Shown here: piece after piece, positions 26,936 to 35,063 of the stretch | Numbering within the stretch: position 1 is the first letter of the stretch | Layout of the letters: each line of letters begins with the position of its first letter | Made by a program: the position numbers and the translations under genes | DNA from: Kaistella solincola | Lineage (GTDB): Bacteria > Bacteroidota > Bacteroidia > Flavobacteriales > Weeksellaceae | NCBI RefSeq assembly: GCF_000812875.1 | Contig: NZ_JSYK01000003.1 | Span: 558,001-622,000, forward strand | Direction of reading: 5' to 3' | Length of the DNA stretch: 64,000 nt | The notes under the pieces: model-generated | The model's database searches: none | What the model was told of the DNA's origin: nothing | What the model saw: only the letters and a program-made list of their open reading frames with translations

Positions 26936-28513
26936 ATGGCAGAAATAAATCCGGCAGAAGTATCTGCAATTCTTAAACAACAGCTCGCCAACTTCGAGAC
27001 ACAATCAAATGTAGAAGAAGTAGGTACCGTATTGACAATCGGTGACGGTATTGCCTTGGTGTACGGTCTGGAAAACGTACAGTACGGGGAATTGGTAAAA
27101 TTCCAGAGTGGTGTGGAAGGTATCGTTTTGAATCTTGCAGAAGACAATGTAGGGGTCGCTCTTTTGGGTGAATCTAAGTTGGTGAAAGAAGGTGATACAG
27201 TAAACAGAACCAACAGAATCTCTTCCATCAATGTAGGTGAAGGAATGTTGGGTAGAGTAGTTGACACCCTTGGTAACCCTATCGATGGTAAAGGACCAAT
27301 TGCTGGTGAAACTTACGAGATGCCTTTGGAAAGAAAAGCTCCGGGTGTAATTTTCCGTCAGCCCGTAACCGAGCCATTGCAAACAGGTATCGTGGCGATT
27401 GATTCCATGATTCCGGTTGGTAGAGGACAGAGAGAGCTAATTATCGGTGACCGTCAAACCGGGAAAACCGTAGTGGCGATCGATACTATCATCAATCAAA
27501 GAGAATTTTATGATGCAGGTGAACCTGTATTCTGTATATATGTTGCGATTGGCCAAAAAGGTTCAACCGTTGCGCAAATCGTAAAAACATTAGAAGATAA
27601 AGGTGCTTTAGCGTATACTGTGATTGTTGCGGCTAACGCTTCTGATCCAGCTCCAATGCAGGTTTACGCGCCGATGGCGGGTGCTGCAATTGGTGAGTTT
27701 TTCCGTGACACTGGTAGACCGGCTTTGATTATCTATGATGATTTATCAAAACAGGCGGTAGCTTACCGTGAGCTTTCATTATTGTTAAGAAGACCACCGG
27801 GCCGTGAAGCTTATCCAGGTGACGTTTTTTACCTTCACTCCAGATTATTGGAAAGAGCTGCAAAAGTCATCAAAGATGATAAAATTGCTGCTCAGATGAA
27901 TGATTTACCAGATTCTTTGAAACCTTTGGTTAAAGGTGGTGGTTCCTTAACTGCTTTACCGATTATTGAAACTCAGGCTGGTGACGTTTCTGCATACATT
28001 CCAACCAACGTAATTTCGATTACCGACGGTCAGATTTTCCTGGAGACCGATTTGTTTAACTCTGGTGTTCGTCCGGCAATTAACGTAGGTATTTCAGTAT
28101 CTCGTGTGGGCGGTAACGCGCAGATCAAATCAATGAAAAAAGTTTCCGGAACATTGAAATTAGACCAGGCGCAGTACAAGGAATTGGAAGCGTTCGCGAA
28201 ATTCGGTTCTGACTTAGATGCTTCTACGCAAGCTGTAATTTCAAAAGGTGAAAGAAACGTGGAAATCCTGAAACAGCCTGTAAACTCTCCACTTCCTGTG
28301 GACAGCCAGGTAGCAATGATTTACGCAGGAACGGAAAATTTATTGAGAAATATTCCTATTCATAAAGTTAAAGAATTCCAGAAAGAATACGTGGAATTTT
28401 TAAGATCCAAACATCCTGAGACAATGGCAGCTATAAAAGCTGGTAAAATCGACAACGATATTACAGGAGTTTTGAAACAGGCAGCTACAGAATTGGCTTC
28501 AAAATATAATTAA
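26936..28513 (+). CDS. atpA: ATP synthase F1 subunit alpha
   Basis: 525 residues. The non-catalytic nucleotide-binding subunit of F1. The P-loop GDRQTGKT is near residue 175; the alpha signature [14 protein letters not shown] and the C-terminal helical domain are complete. The gene is followed by an 84-nt gap holding a short inverted repeat, then atpG. The partner beta and epsilon genes (atpD, atpC) are not in the window; in Bacteroidetes they are usually in a separate locus. Confidence 0.98.
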   Translation: MAEINPAEVSAILKQQLANFETQSNVEEVGTVLTIGDGIALVYGLENVQYGELVKFQSGVEGIVLNLAEDNVGVALLGESKLVKEGDTVNRTNRISSINVGEGMLGRVVDTLGNPIDGKGPIAGETYEMPLERKAPGVIFRQPVTEPLQTGIVAIDSMIPVGRGQRELIIGDRQTGKTVVAIDTIINQREFYDAGEPVFCIYVAIGQKGSTVAQIVKTLEDKGALAYTVIVAANASDPAPMQVYAPMAGAAIGEFFRDTGRPALIIYDDLSKQAVAYRELSLLLRRPPGREAYPGDVFYLHSRLLERAAKVIKDDKIAAQMNDLPDSLKPLVKGGGSLTALPIIETQAGDVSAYIPTNVISITDGQIFLETDLFNSGVRPAINVGISVSRVGGNAQIKSMKKVSGTLKLDQAQYKELEAFAKFGSDLDASTQAVISKGERNVEILKQPVNSPLPVDSQVAMIYAGTENLLRNIPIHKVKEFQKEYVEFLRSKHPETMAAIKAGKIDNDITGVLKQAATELASKYN

Positions 28514-28517
28514 TTTT

Positions 28518-28590
28518 AGTTGATGGTTTTTGGTTGATAGTTGACGGAATTTTTCTAAAGCTAGCAGCCAACAACCGACAACCAACAACT
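28518..28590. repeat. TTGATGG-type mini-repeat forming an inverted repeat between atpA and atpG
   Basis: The left part (28518-28546) repeats the unit GGTTGATAGTTGA in degenerate form; the right part (28567-28590) is its imperfect complement built of CAACAACC units. Together they can fold into a long imperfect hairpin. Similar CAACTCTCAACT units occur at 32252-32272 over the prmC stop codon. Confidence 0.6.
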
Positions 28591-28597
28591 ATAGTTT

Positions 28598-29455
28598 ATG
28601 GCAAACTTAAAGGAAATACGCGGTAGGATTACTTCAATCTCTTCCACGATGCAAATTACAAGTGCAATGAAAATGGTTTCTGCAGCAAAGCTGAAGAAAG
28701 CCACTGATGCCATTGTAATGTTGCGCCCTTACTCGGAAAAACTTCAGGAAATCATTGAGAATGTAAGTTCTACAACAGATCTTGAAGGTGTTTCTACCTA
28801 CACCGAAGTACGCGAAGTTAAAAGAGTACTTTATATCGTAGTTACTTCCAACAAAGGTCTTGCAGGTGCTTTTAACTCTTCGGTTATCAAGATGCTGAAC
28901 CAGAATTTAGCAAACACTGCTGAAGAAGTTGAGATCCTTACCGTTGGTAAAAAAGTTTTTGATGCCGTTCGTCGCAGCCGAAAAGTGTACGACAACCAAA
29001 GCGGTATTTTCGACGGTATGTCTTTCGAGGTAGTTTCTAATTTTGTGGAAAATGTGATGCGCGATTACCGCGAAGGGCACTTCGACAAAGTGTATGTGAT
29101 TTATAACAAATTCATCAACGCAGCAACACAGGAAGTACAGACTGAGCAGATTTTGCCAATCAAGATGCCGGAGATAAAAGAGGCTTTAAACACCGATTAT
29201 ATTTTCGAGAAAAATGCTAAAGAAATTCTTGACGTTTTAATGCCAAAATCCATTAAAACCCAAATTTACAAAGCGGTTTTAGATTCTATAGCATCAGAGC
29301 ACGGCGCGCGTATGACGGCGATGCACAAAGCAACTGACAACGCAGAAGCGCTTAGAAATGACCTGAAAATATTTTACAATAAAGCGCGTCAGGCAGCAAT
29401 TACCAATGAAATTTTGGAAATTGTTGGTGGTGCAGAAGCACTGAAGAATTCGTAA
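28598..29455 (+). CDS. atpG: ATP synthase F1 subunit gamma
   Basis: 285 residues. The rotating central stalk. The N-terminal helix (LKEIRGRITSISSTMQITSAMKMVSAAKL) and the C-terminal helix with the KARQAAITNEILEIVGGAEAL ending are the most conserved regions and both are intact; VTSNKGLAGAFN lies between. It is last in the operon and ends at a terminator 30 nt later. Confidence 0.97.
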   Translation: MANLKEIRGRITSISSTMQITSAMKMVSAAKLKKATDAIVMLRPYSEKLQEIIENVSSTTDLEGVSTYTEVREVKRVLYIVVTSNKGLAGAFNSSVIKMLNQNLANTAEEVEILTVGKKVFDAVRRSRKVYDNQSGIFDGMSFEVVSNFVENVMRDYREGHFDKVYVIYNKFINAATQEVQTEQILPIKMPEIKEALNTDYIFEKNAKEILDVLMPKSIKTQIYKAVLDSIASEHGARMTAMHKATDNAEALRNDLKIFYNKARQAAITNEILEIVGGAEALKNS

Positions 29456-29485
29456 AAAATTCCCTGCTTTAACGGCAAAAAATTT

Positions 29486-29518
29486 AAGAACATCTATTCA
29501 TTTAGATGTTCTTTTTTC
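29486..29518 (+). terminator. Terminator after the atp operon
   Basis: A perfect 11-bp stem AAGAACATCTA/TAGATGTTCTT with a 6-nt loop, followed by TTTTCTTTG. Confidence 0.88.
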
Positions 29519-29573
29519 TTTGTAGTCAATTTATTTACAGCATAATATCTAAATCGTTATTCGCAAAAAAACG

Positions 29574-29581
29574 TATCTTTG
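29574..29581 (+). promoter_or_regulatory. -7 box upstream of the CorC-like gene
   Basis: TATCTTTG, an exact TAnnTTTG match 25 nt before ATG 29607. Confidence 0.55.
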
Positions 29582-29606
29582 TAGCAATATTTTTTTAAAT
29601 TTCTAA

Positions 29607-30965
29607 ATGGATTCGGACATACTCAAGCTGTTATTAGCTGTATTTTTAGTATTACTCAATGGTTTTTTCGTAGCCGCAGAATTCTCAATTGTTAAAGTTC
29701 GTTATTCCCAAATTCAGCTGAAAGCCGCCGAAGGTCATTCCATGGCAAAGCAGGCGGAACACATTATCAAACATCTGGACGAATACCTTTCTGCCACGCA
29801 GCTGGGGATTACTTTAGCCTCTCTTGCCTTAGGTTGGGTGGGAGAAAGTGCCATGCATCACGTCATTGAAAATATGTTCCATTATTTTGATATCGCGGTG
29901 CCAGCAGCGACGGTTACTACCATTTCATTGGTCATCAGTTTCCTCTTAATTACGGTAATGCATATTGTTTTTGGTGAATTAATTCCGAAATCCATCGCGA
30001 TTCGTAAATCAGAAGCTACGTCGATGGCGATTGCCATGCCGTTGCGTATTTTTTACACGATTTTCAAACCGTTCATCTGGACGATGAATAAAATGTCGAA
30101 CGGCGTTTTACGTTTAATGAAAATTCATCCCGCATCCGATCAGGAAATTCACTCTACCGAAGAATTGCAGCTTTTGGTAAAACAGTCCGCAGATTCGGGT
30201 GAAATTGAAGAAGAAAATTACGAAATCATTAAAAATGCTTTTGATTTTACAGATCATTCCGCGAAACAGATTATGGTGCCGCGACAGAATATTTCCTCCA
30301 TCGATTTAGATGAGCCGGTTGAAGATATTATTTCAATTATTATGGATGGCGGTTATTCCAGACTTCCGGTGTACCGCGATTCCATCGATAATATTATTGG
30401 GATTTTTTACGCCAAGGAAATTATCCGCGAATATGTGAAAAGCAAAGGTAATATCACGCACGCTGATTTGGAAAATTTAATGCGCGACGCTTTTTTTGTC
30501 GTAGGAAGCAAGAAAATTTCTGATTTATTGAAGGTTTTCCAGCAAAAAAAGCAGCATTTAGCCGTAGTTATTGATGAATTTGGCGGTACTGAAGGTATTG
30601 TCACGCTCGAAGATATTTTAGAGGAACTCGTGGGCGAAATTCAGGATGAGGAAGACGACGAGGAAAAAATCGTCGATAAGGTCGGAGAAAATGTTTTCTG
30701 GGTAAAAGCTACGCAGCCTTTGGACGAAATCAACGAAAAACTGCCGAAGATGTTCCCGCTTTCTGAAGATGGTGAGTATAACACCTTGGCGGGTTATATT
30801 TTACATGAACTGGAAGATATTCCGGGCGAAAACCAGGAATTTGTTATCAACCATTATCAGATAAAAATTCTGAAAATGCAGAATAAAAGTGTAGATTTGG
30901 TCGAATTGGTCTATGAAGAACCCAATATTTTAAGCGACCTGGAAAACGAGATGGGCGAAATTTAA
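29607..30965 (+). CDS. HlyC/CorC family membrane protein (CNNM, CBS pair, CorC domains)
   Basis: 452 residues. An N-terminal CNNM/DUF21 domain with three or four membrane helices (LAVFLVLLNGFFVAAEFSIVKVR) is followed by two CBS domains (MVPRQNISSIDLDEPVED; FFVVGSKKISDLLKVFQQ then AVVIDEFGGTEGIVTLEDILEELVGEI) and a C-terminal CorC_HlyC domain. The family is linked to Mg or Co efflux or tolerance. GldE, needed for gliding in some flavobacteria, is a paralogue, but nothing here specifically points to GldE. It leads a likely operon with clpS 32 nt downstream. Confidence 0.9.
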   Translation: MDSDILKLLLAVFLVLLNGFFVAAEFSIVKVRYSQIQLKAAEGHSMAKQAEHIIKHLDEYLSATQLGITLASLALGWVGESAMHHVIENMFHYFDIAVPAATVTTISLVISFLLITVMHIVFGELIPKSIAIRKSEATSMAIAMPLRIFYTIFKPFIWTMNKMSNGVLRLMKIHPASDQEIHSTEELQLLVKQSADSGEIEEENYEIIKNAFDFTDHSAKQIMVPRQNISSIDLDEPVEDIISIIMDGGYSRLPVYRDSIDNIIGIFYAKEIIREYVKSKGNITHADLENLMRDAFFVVGSKKISDLLKVFQQKKQHLAVVIDEFGGTEGIVTLEDILEELVGEIQDEEDDEEKIVDKVGENVFWVKATQPLDEINEKLPKMFPLSEDGEYNTLAGYILHELEDIPGENQEFVINHYQIKILKMQNKSVDLVELVYEEPNILSDLENEMGEI

Positions 30966-30997
30966 TTTAAAAAATACCAGTTTTTAAAATTAAAAAA

Positions 30998-31315
30998 ATG
31001 AAAAGGAAAATGTACGAACCAAAAAATATCAGAGATTACGAAAATCCACAGCGCGAGTACGAAGAAGAAGTTGCGCTCCTCGAAAGAGAAGACGAAGTTT
31101 ACAAACTCGTTTTGTGGAATGACGATGTCAACACTTTCGATTATGTCATCGAAGCTTTAGTGGAAATTTGCGAACACACGCTGGAGCAGGCCGAACAGTG
31201 CACAATTCTCGTGCATTACAAAGGCAAATGCACCGTGAAAACGGGAAGTTTGGAAAAACTTAAACCCATGCACGAAAAATTATTAGCACGAAGTTTAACT
31301 TCAGAAATTGTTTAA
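30998..31315 (+). CDS. clpS: ATP-dependent Clp protease adaptor ClpS
   Basis: 105 residues. ClpS binds N-degron substrates and hands them to ClpAP. The core YKLVLWNDDVNTFDYVIEAL with the substrate-pocket NDD, then H-T-LEQAEQCTILVHYKGKCTVKTG, is unmistakable. An N-terminal 30-residue acidic tail (MKRKMYEP...) is used to contact the unfoldase. No clpA is near. A terminator follows at 31320. Confidence 0.94.
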   Translation: MKRKMYEPKNIRDYENPQREYEEEVALLEREDEVYKLVLWNDDVNTFDYVIEALVEICEHTLEQAEQCTILVHYKGKCTVKTGSLEKLKPMHEKLLARSLTSEIV

Positions 31316-31319
31316 ACCA

Positions 31320-31346
31320 AAGTTTCGGATTTCGAAACTTTTATTT
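31320..31346 (+). terminator. Terminator after clpS
   Basis: A perfect 8-bp stem AAGTTTCG/CGAAACTT with a 5-nt loop, then TTATTTT. It lies just before the rhomboid gene. Confidence 0.75.
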
Positions 31347-31357
31347 TATAAAGAAAT

Positions 31358-32014
31358 ATGAGTCCTGTTTTATTAATCATCATCGCGGCAACCGCGCTTA
31401 TCAGCTATTACGCGTTCAGCAACCAAAGTATTTTCGAAAAATACAAGTTTAATGTCGGCGCCATAAAACGCGACAAAGAATATATTCGCTTGCTTTCCGC
31501 AGGATTTCTCCATGCAGATTTAATGCACCTTTTGTTCAATATGATGACGCTCTATTTCTTCGGGCCCATCGTTATTGAAGTTTTCGGAACTTTCGGTTTT
31601 TTAATCATCTATTTCGGCTCCATTTTACTCGGAAATATTTTCTCGCTTTATCTTTACCAAAATCAGTCCTGGTATTCTGCAATCGGCGCCAGCGGAGGCG
31701 TTTCCGGGATTTTATTTGCTTCAATTGCGATGATTCCTGATCTCGGATTGTACCTGTTTTTCATCCCAATCGCGATTCCGGGTTATATTTTCGGTACACT
31801 GTATTTTGCCTATTCGGTGTATATGATGCTGAATCCGCGACAGCACGACAATATCGGCCACGCGGCGCATTTGGGTGGTGCATTTTTCGGCTTGGTTTAC
31901 GCGATTTTGGTGCAGCCGGAACGTGCGCTTCACAACATTATGTTTTTGGGAATTATGTCGCTGCCGCTGCTGTATATGGCGTATATGGTTTTCGTGAAAA
32001 AGAAAATCGGGTAA
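31358..32014 (+). CDS. Rhomboid family intramembrane serine protease
   Basis: 218 residues with six to seven membrane helices. The catalytic Ser is in GASGGVSGIL (near residue 112) and the His in GHAAHLGGAFFGL (near residue 172); HLLFNMMTLYFFGP provides the conserved Asn/His helix. Substrates are unknown. The start is 11 nt after the terminator-like hairpin of clpS. A 110-bp intergenic repeat begins directly at its stop codon. Confidence 0.93.
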   Translation: MSPVLLIIIAATALISYYAFSNQSIFEKYKFNVGAIKRDKEYIRLLSAGFLHADLMHLLFNMMTLYFFGPIVIEVFGTFGFLIIYFGSILLGNIFSLYLYQNQSWYSAIGASGGVSGILFASIAMIPDLGLYLFFIPIAIPGYIFGTLYFAYSVYMMLNPRQHDNIGHAAHLGGAFFGLVYAILVQPERALHNIMFLGIMSLPLLYMAYMVFVKKKIG

Positions 32015-32124
32015 TTTAGGAGCAACAAGGTTTCGCACCTCCCGAAGATTACACCCGCTTTCCGCTGTATCTTTTTTTCGTCCTTCGTCCTCAAAAAAGG
32101 ATGCCGCTGCAATCGGGGCTAGAA
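32015..32124 (-). repeat. Intergenic repeat, copy A (TTCTAGCCCCGATTG family)
   Basis: Read on the minus strand it starts TTCTAGCCCCGATTG, has CAGCGG before and ACAGCGGAAAGCGGG after a stem-loop built on a T-run/A-run pair, and ends TGTTGCTCCTAAA. It starts right after the rhomboid stop codon. Copy B at 53066-53173 shares both ends. Relative to the upstream gene's transcript the two copies are in the same orientation. Confidence 0.75.
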
Positions 32125-32182
32125 TTCCACATTTTTTTTCCCCTTGAAAAGTCCAAAAATTTCAGAAAACAACCTTAATTAC

Positions 32183-32220
32183 ACCAAAAAATTTGCCGCT
32201 TTAGCGACAAATTTTTTGGT
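32183..32220. terminator. 38-bp near-perfect palindrome between rhomboid and prmC
   Basis: Arms built from ACCAAAAAATTTG and its complement surround CCGCT-TT-AGCGA, with one mismatched pair in a 38-bp palindrome. It lies between convergent genes and has A/T tracts on both sides of the core, so it can end transcription in both directions. Confidence 0.75.
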
Positions 32221-32259
32221 TTTTTATAACCGTTAACCCTTAGTTTCAGCTTTCAACTC

Positions 32260-33123
32260 TCAACTCTCAACTGTCTTCATTCCCCACACAAATCGCTCAT
32301 GCCCCGAAATATCTTTTACAAGTTCCACTTCACTCAAAACATCAGCAAAAAGTTCCGAGGTTTTTTTACCAAACTTTTGGTTGATTTCCAGAAAAACCAA
32401 ACCGTCTCCGCTTAAAAATTCTCGGCAGTCTTTGGCTATTTTTTCGTAAAATACCAAAGCATTTGAAGTTGGAGAAAACAGCGCTATGGTCGGTTCAAAC
32501 TCTTTTACGGATGCTGCAATTTCGTTTTCTTCCTCAATTCCGATATACGGCGGATTCGAAATAATCACATCGAAAACTCCCGTCAGATTTTCTTCCAAAT
32601 AATTTTGGTGCATAAAATTGATTTCAACATTATGGAAATCTGCATTTTTTCGAGCAATTTTCAACGCATTTTTTGAAAAATCCAGCGCGGAAATTTCGGC
32701 TTCCGGAAAATGTTTTTTCAGCATAATCGGAATAATTCCGCTGCCGGTGCCAATATCCAAAACCGAAAAATTTGCTCTTTTAGCACCGAATTTTTTTATT
32801 TTTTCAATCGCGAGTTCCAGCAACTCTTCAGTTTCTGGCCTCGGAATCAATACATTTTCATCTACAAAAAACTTCAACCCAAAAAATTCGGTTTCACTTA
32901 AAATCTGCTGATAGGGTTTACCAGTTTTAAGCTCCGAAATAGCTCTTTCAAATAGCGCCGTTTGCGGTGCTGAAAGTTTAAGCTGCTTTTGTGCCCGTTG
33001 CTGTATGGTATTTAATTCAAAATATTTTTCAGCAAAAATTTCGAACAAAATTTTGCTTTCCGCTTCGGAATATTGCCCGGAAATTTCGTTTATAAAATAG
33101 GTTTTCAGTTTTTCCAGCGTCAT
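32260..33123 (-). CDS. prmC: Peptide chain release factor N5-glutamine methyltransferase
   Basis: 287 residues. PrmC methylates the GGQ glutamine of release factors RF1/RF2 using SAM. The helical N-terminal domain carries GKPYQQILSETEFFGLKFFVDENVLIPRPETEELL, and the SAM site VLDIGTGSGIIPI and catalytic motif IISNPPYI follow. The last codons and stop are contributed by a CAACTCTCAACT mini-repeat, so the C-terminal residues (TVES) may be variable between strains. prfA is not adjacent. Confidence 0.95.
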   Translation of the reverse strand: MTLEKLKTYFINEISGQYSEAESKILFEIFAEKYFELNTIQQRAQKQLKLSAPQTALFERAISELKTGKPYQQILSETEFFGLKFFVDENVLIPRPETEELLELAIEKIKKFGAKRANFSVLDIGTGSGIIPIMLKKHFPEAEISALDFSKNALKIARKNADFHNVEINFMHQNYLEENLTGVFDVIISNPPYIGIEEENEIAASVKEFEPTIALFSPTSNALVFYEKIAKDCREFLSGDGLVFLEINQKFGKKTSELFADVLSEVELVKDISGHERFVWGMKTVES

Positions 33124-33252
33124 TTTCTGCGGTTTTTATTTTTTAAATATAATTTCTTTTTTGCTGAAAACCAAAGCTATTTCGGGAATTTTATATTCAT
33201 TTTTTAACACTCTTTTTGCTCGGAAACTGCTTCTTTTGAAAAATAATTTCAG

Positions 33253-33260
33253 TATTTTTG
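33253..33260 (+). promoter_or_regulatory. -7 box of the NlpC/P60 lipoprotein gene
   Basis: TATTTTTG, exact match 20 nt before ATG 33281. It supports that ATG over an in-frame start at 33161. Confidence 0.6.
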
Positions 33261-33280
33261 AAAAAATTGAGAGATTGAAA

Positions 33281-33820
33281 ATGAAGAGATACCTGATAAT
33301 CGCTTTTTCCGCCGCGGTGTTGGTTTCGTGCGGTTCCGCAAAACCTACGGTGGTGAAAAGAGAAGCACCAACAAAAACCGTAAAGCGTGCTGAAAACCTC
33401 AAAGTGCTGGAATCTTACTATTCCGGAAAAAACTCAGCTTTAGTAAGCGAATTAATCAAAGATGCTCATAAATATCTGGGCGCACCGTACAAATATGCAG
33501 GAAATACCTCTTCCGGTTTCGACTGTTCGGGTTTGGTAGTCAAAGTTTTCGATGAAAACAAGTTAGATCTGCCACGCCGCTCCGAAGACCAGTCCAAAAA
33601 AGGCGTTGAAATCAAAATCAAAGAAGCAAAACCCGGCGATCTTGTATTTTTCGCAACTTCCGGCGGGAGCCGCGTTACACACGTGGGCATCGTAAATGAT
33701 ATCGGCCGCGACGGCGAAGTGAAATTTATTCATGCGTCTACTTCCAAAGGCGTTATTATTTCTTCGCTTAACGAAAAATATTGGAACAACGCTTACCTTT
33801 TCGCGCGCAGAGTTTTGTAA
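33281..33820 (+). CDS. C40 family (NlpC/P60) peptidase, lipoprotein
   Basis: 179 residues. The signal peptide ends in a lipobox (AVLVSC, Cys17), so it is probably anchored in a membrane facing the periplasm. The NlpC/P60 domain shows catalytic C82 (GFDCSGLV), H134 (THVGIV) and H151 (FIHAST), and cleaves peptidoglycan stem peptides or cross-links in this family. The frame is open 40 codons further upstream, but that part is not signal-like and precedes the -7 box, so ATG 33281 is chosen. dapD starts 39 nt downstream; both serve the cell wall, dapD through diaminopimelate. Confidence 0.93.
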   Translation: MKRYLIIAFSAAVLVSCGSAKPTVVKREAPTKTVKRAENLKVLESYYSGKNSALVSELIKDAHKYLGAPYKYAGNTSSGFDCSGLVVKVFDENKLDLPRRSEDQSKKGVEIKIKEAKPGDLVFFATSGGSRVTHVGIVNDIGRDGEVKFIHASTSKGVIISSLNEKYWNNAYLFARRVL

Positions 33821-33859
33821 ATTTGCCGCTTGAAAATCATTAAAAAAAAATAAAAACTG

Positions 33860-34669
33860 ATGTTACAGCAAACCATAGAAAATATCTGGGATAACAGGGA
33901 ATTGCTTCAAAATGAAGACAGCCAGAAAGCCATCCGCGAAGTCATTCGCCAGCTGGATTTAGGTGAACTCCGCGTTGCGGAACCAACTGATAACGGCTGG
34001 AAAGTAAACGAATGGGTGAAAAAAGCCGTCGTAATGTATTTCCCGATTCAGAAAATGGAAACTATCGAAGTTGGCCCGTTTGAGTTTCACGATAAAATGC
34101 CTTTAAAAAGAAATTATGCGGAAAAGGGCGTGCGCGTTGTGCCGCATGCAGTGGCGCGTGAAGGTGCATACATCGCGTCTGGTGTAATTTTAATGCCGTC
34201 TTACGTGAATATCGGCGCTTATGTGGACTCCGGAACCATGGTAGATACGTGGGCAACTGTTGGAAGCTGCGCGCAGATCGGTAAAGATGTACATTTAAGC
34301 GGTGGAGTAGGCATTGGCGGTGTTTTAGAACCGTTGCAGGCCGCTCCCGTAATCATCGAAGATAACGTTTTCGTAGGTTCGCGCTGCATCGTTGTGGAAG
34401 GCGTTCACGTGGAAAAAGAAGCGGTTTTAGGCGCAAATGTTGTGCTTACCGCTTCCACAAAAATAATCGACGTTACAGGCGAAACGCCGGTGGAAATTAA
34501 AGGCCGCGTGCCAGCGCGTTCTGTGGTTATTCCGGGCAGTTATACTAAACAATTCCCGGCAGGTGAATTTCAGGTGCCTTGCGCGCTGATCATCGGACAA
34601 AGAAAGGAATCTACTGACAAAAAAACATCCTTGAACGACGCTTTGAGAGAAAATAACGTCGCTGTTTAA
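33860..34669 (+). CDS. dapD: Tetrahydrodipicolinate N-succinyltransferase
   Basis: 269 residues. It transfers succinyl from succinyl-CoA to tetrahydrodipicolinate in lysine and diaminopimelate synthesis. The left-handed beta-helix hexapeptide repeats (YVNIGAYVDSGTMVDTWATVGSCAQIGKDVHLSG) and GGVLEPLQAAPVIIEDNVFVGSR are the DapD signature and separate it from the acetyl-type DapH. A strong terminator lies 28 nt downstream. Confidence 0.96.
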   Translation: MLQQTIENIWDNRELLQNEDSQKAIREVIRQLDLGELRVAEPTDNGWKVNEWVKKAVVMYFPIQKMETIEVGPFEFHDKMPLKRNYAEKGVRVVPHAVAREGAYIASGVILMPSYVNIGAYVDSGTMVDTWATVGSCAQIGKDVHLSGGVGIGGVLEPLQAAPVIIEDNVFVGSRCIVVEGVHVEKEAVLGANVVLTASTKIIDVTGETPVEIKGRVPARSVVIPGSYTKQFPAGEFQVPCALIIGQRKESTDKKTSLNDALRENNVAV

Positions 34670-34696
34670 AATAGAATTTTGAAAAAATAAGCTGTT

Positions 34697-34724
34697 AAAA
34701 TCCCATTTTTTTGGGATTTTTTTT
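34697..34724 (+). terminator. Terminator after dapD
   Basis: A 9-bp stem AAAATCCCA/TGGGATTTT with a T loop, then more T, 28 nt after the dapD stop. Confidence 0.85.
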
Positions 34725-34850
34725 GGGCAAATATTTTCTTTAAAATTTATAAAAATCCAAAAAAATACCTTTTTTTAGCACTAATTTTTTTTGGTTAAAT
34801 AAATTAACACGGTTGAAAATCAAATGTTTACAAAATATATAAAATTGTTC

Positions 34851-34882
34851 TTGCGAGTTAAAATTTTTATTAGATATCTTTG
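34851..34882 (+). promoter_or_regulatory. Promoter of the histidine operon
   Basis: TTG at 34851-34853, 21-nt spacer, TATCTTTG at 34875-34882. The predicted start is about 34889, just ahead of the leader peptide ATG at 34897. Confidence 0.7.
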
Positions 34883-34896
34883 CAGAGTTAAAAAGC

Positions 34897-34953
34897 ATGA
34901 AAAATACATTCACTTCAATCCATCATCATCATCTCATCCAAAAGACGAGTTGA
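34897..34953 (+). CDS. hisL: His operon leader peptide with four consecutive His codons
   Basis: An 18-codon open frame reads MKNTFTSIHHHHLIQKTS and stops at 34951-34953. Four CAT codons at 34921-34932 are the typical ribosome-stalling signal of a histidine attenuator. The frame starts right behind the promoter and is followed by an intrinsic terminator before hisG. AGACG at 34943-34947 repeats the right arm of that terminator and can pair with its left arm (CGTCT, 34993-34997). When His-tRNA is scarce a stalled ribosome leaves this segment free and termination is prevented; when the peptide is completed the ribosome covers it. The gene is inferred from this context. Confidence 0.88.
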   Translation: MKNTFTSIHHHHLIQKTS

Positions 34954-34988
34954 TTAATTGTGGTCGAAAGTGACTAAAAAAATAATAA

Positions 34989-35017
34989 AAACCGTCTGAA
35001 CAAAGACGGTTTTTTTT
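34989..35017 (+). terminator. Attenuator terminator of the his operon
   Basis: ACCGTCT (34991-34997) pairs with AGACGGT (35004-35010) around GAACAA, followed by eight T (35010-35017). It lies between hisL and hisG, 46 nt before the hisG ATG. Its left arm has a competing partner at 34943-34947. Confidence 0.9.
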
Positions 35018-35063
35018 ATGCAAAATTGAAAACATTTGTTCAGGCACCAATTTCCAGATTGAT

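Noticed and set aside
33161-33280. 40-codon N-terminal extension of the NlpC/P60 protein
   Set aside because: It would bury the lipoprotein signal peptide and begins upstream of the -7 box at 33253.
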